A stretch of DNA of 5,574 nucleotides, from assembly GCA_050740975.1 (NCBI GenBank), contig JBOIEE010000183.1, positions 1 through 5,574 on the forward strand, given 5' to 3'. Every line of letters starts with the position of its first letter. Within the stretch, counting starts at the first letter, position 1. Of the stretch, positions 5,416-5,574 are shown one piece after another. The DNA is from JBOHHR01 sp050740975. Its GTDB lineage: Bacteria; Pseudomonadota; Gammaproteobacteria; JBOHHR01. A model generated the notes under the pieces. The model was not told the origin of the DNA. It did no database searches and worked only from the letters and a program-made list of their open reading frames with translations. A program made the translations under genes and the position numbers.

Positions 5416-5574
5416 TCGACAGCTTCTACCTGGCGTGGAAATATATTCGGTTTAATAAGCTCAGAACCGCGACCTTGGTCTCTTGCGTCACCTTGATCGC
5501 GTTTCTTCCGCCGGCCTTGCAACGATTACTCGAGGAGAGCGAGCGCGCGTTTATGTCCCGTGCCCGGTCCACAC
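5412..5574 (+). CDS. ABC transporter permease, FtsX/MacB-like (N-terminal part)
   Basis: From the ATG at 5412, which shares four bases with the ATPase stop codon, 54 codons remain open to the right edge. A modest AAGGG Shine-Dalgarno lies just upstream. The protein starts with a short amphipathic segment, MIDSFYLAWKYIRFNKLRT, typical of the cytoplasmic N-terminus of FtsX/MacB/LolC permeases, followed by a first membrane helix at about residues 19-36 (ATLVSCVTLIAFLPPAL) with an unusual Pro-Pro near its end. After it comes a charged stretch, QRLLEESERAFMSRARST, expected on the periplasmic side. The position directly after a LolD/FtsE-type ATPase is strong context for the permease subunit. The conserved FtsX core, near the C-terminus of such proteins, is outside the window, so the assignment rests on context and the N-terminal pattern. 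Confidence 0.75.
   Translation, partial: MIDSFYLAWKYIRFNKLRTATLVSCVTLIAFLPPALQRLLEESERAFMSRARST

Overview
The window is GC-rich bacterial DNA carrying ordinary proteobacterial genes. MoaA, a short CYTH protein, a soluble multi-HAMP sensor kinase and a LolD/FtsE-type ABC module, together with sigma70-like promoter elements, suggest a gammaproteobacterium or a close relative. This placement is an inference from gene content and base use only. No rRNA, tRNA, insertion sequence, CRISPR array or phage gene was seen.

Layout, left to right. (1) Positions 1-854, minus strand: the N-terminal 284 codons of a large signalling protein made of tandem HAMP units with a 92-residue period, cut by the window edge. 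It resembles the N-terminus of soluble group III (Nik1-like) hybrid histidine kinases. (2) Positions 855-1116: a divergent intergenic region with promoter-like elements facing both ways. (3) From 1117, plus strand: a small putative lipoprotein with a good Shine-Dalgarno sequence and lipobox. Its reading frame runs tail-to-tail into the next gene, so its 3' end is doubtful. (4) Positions 2282-1278, minus strand: complete moaA, the radical-SAM enzyme of molybdenum cofactor synthesis, with its own TATAAT promoter. (5) Positions 2811-2344, minus strand: a CYTH-domain triphosphatase-like protein directly upstream of moaA. (6) From about 2913 to the right edge, plus strand: a tightly overlapping three-gene cluster. 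It encodes a roughly 606-residue exported, membrane-anchored protein of unknown function, an ABC ATPase of the LolD/MacB/FtsE type, and the start of a membrane protein that should be the matching FtsX/MacB-type permease.

The most interesting part is the last cluster. The overlaps (29 bases, then 4 bases) imply translational coupling. The large first protein has a signal peptide, a long periplasmic region, two membrane segments and a second periplasmic domain, so it looks like a dedicated partner of an uncharacterised ABC complex acting at the inner membrane and periplasm. MoaA and the CYTH protein are housekeeping-type enzymes with no visible link to that cluster except a shared divergent promoter region at about 2812-2912.
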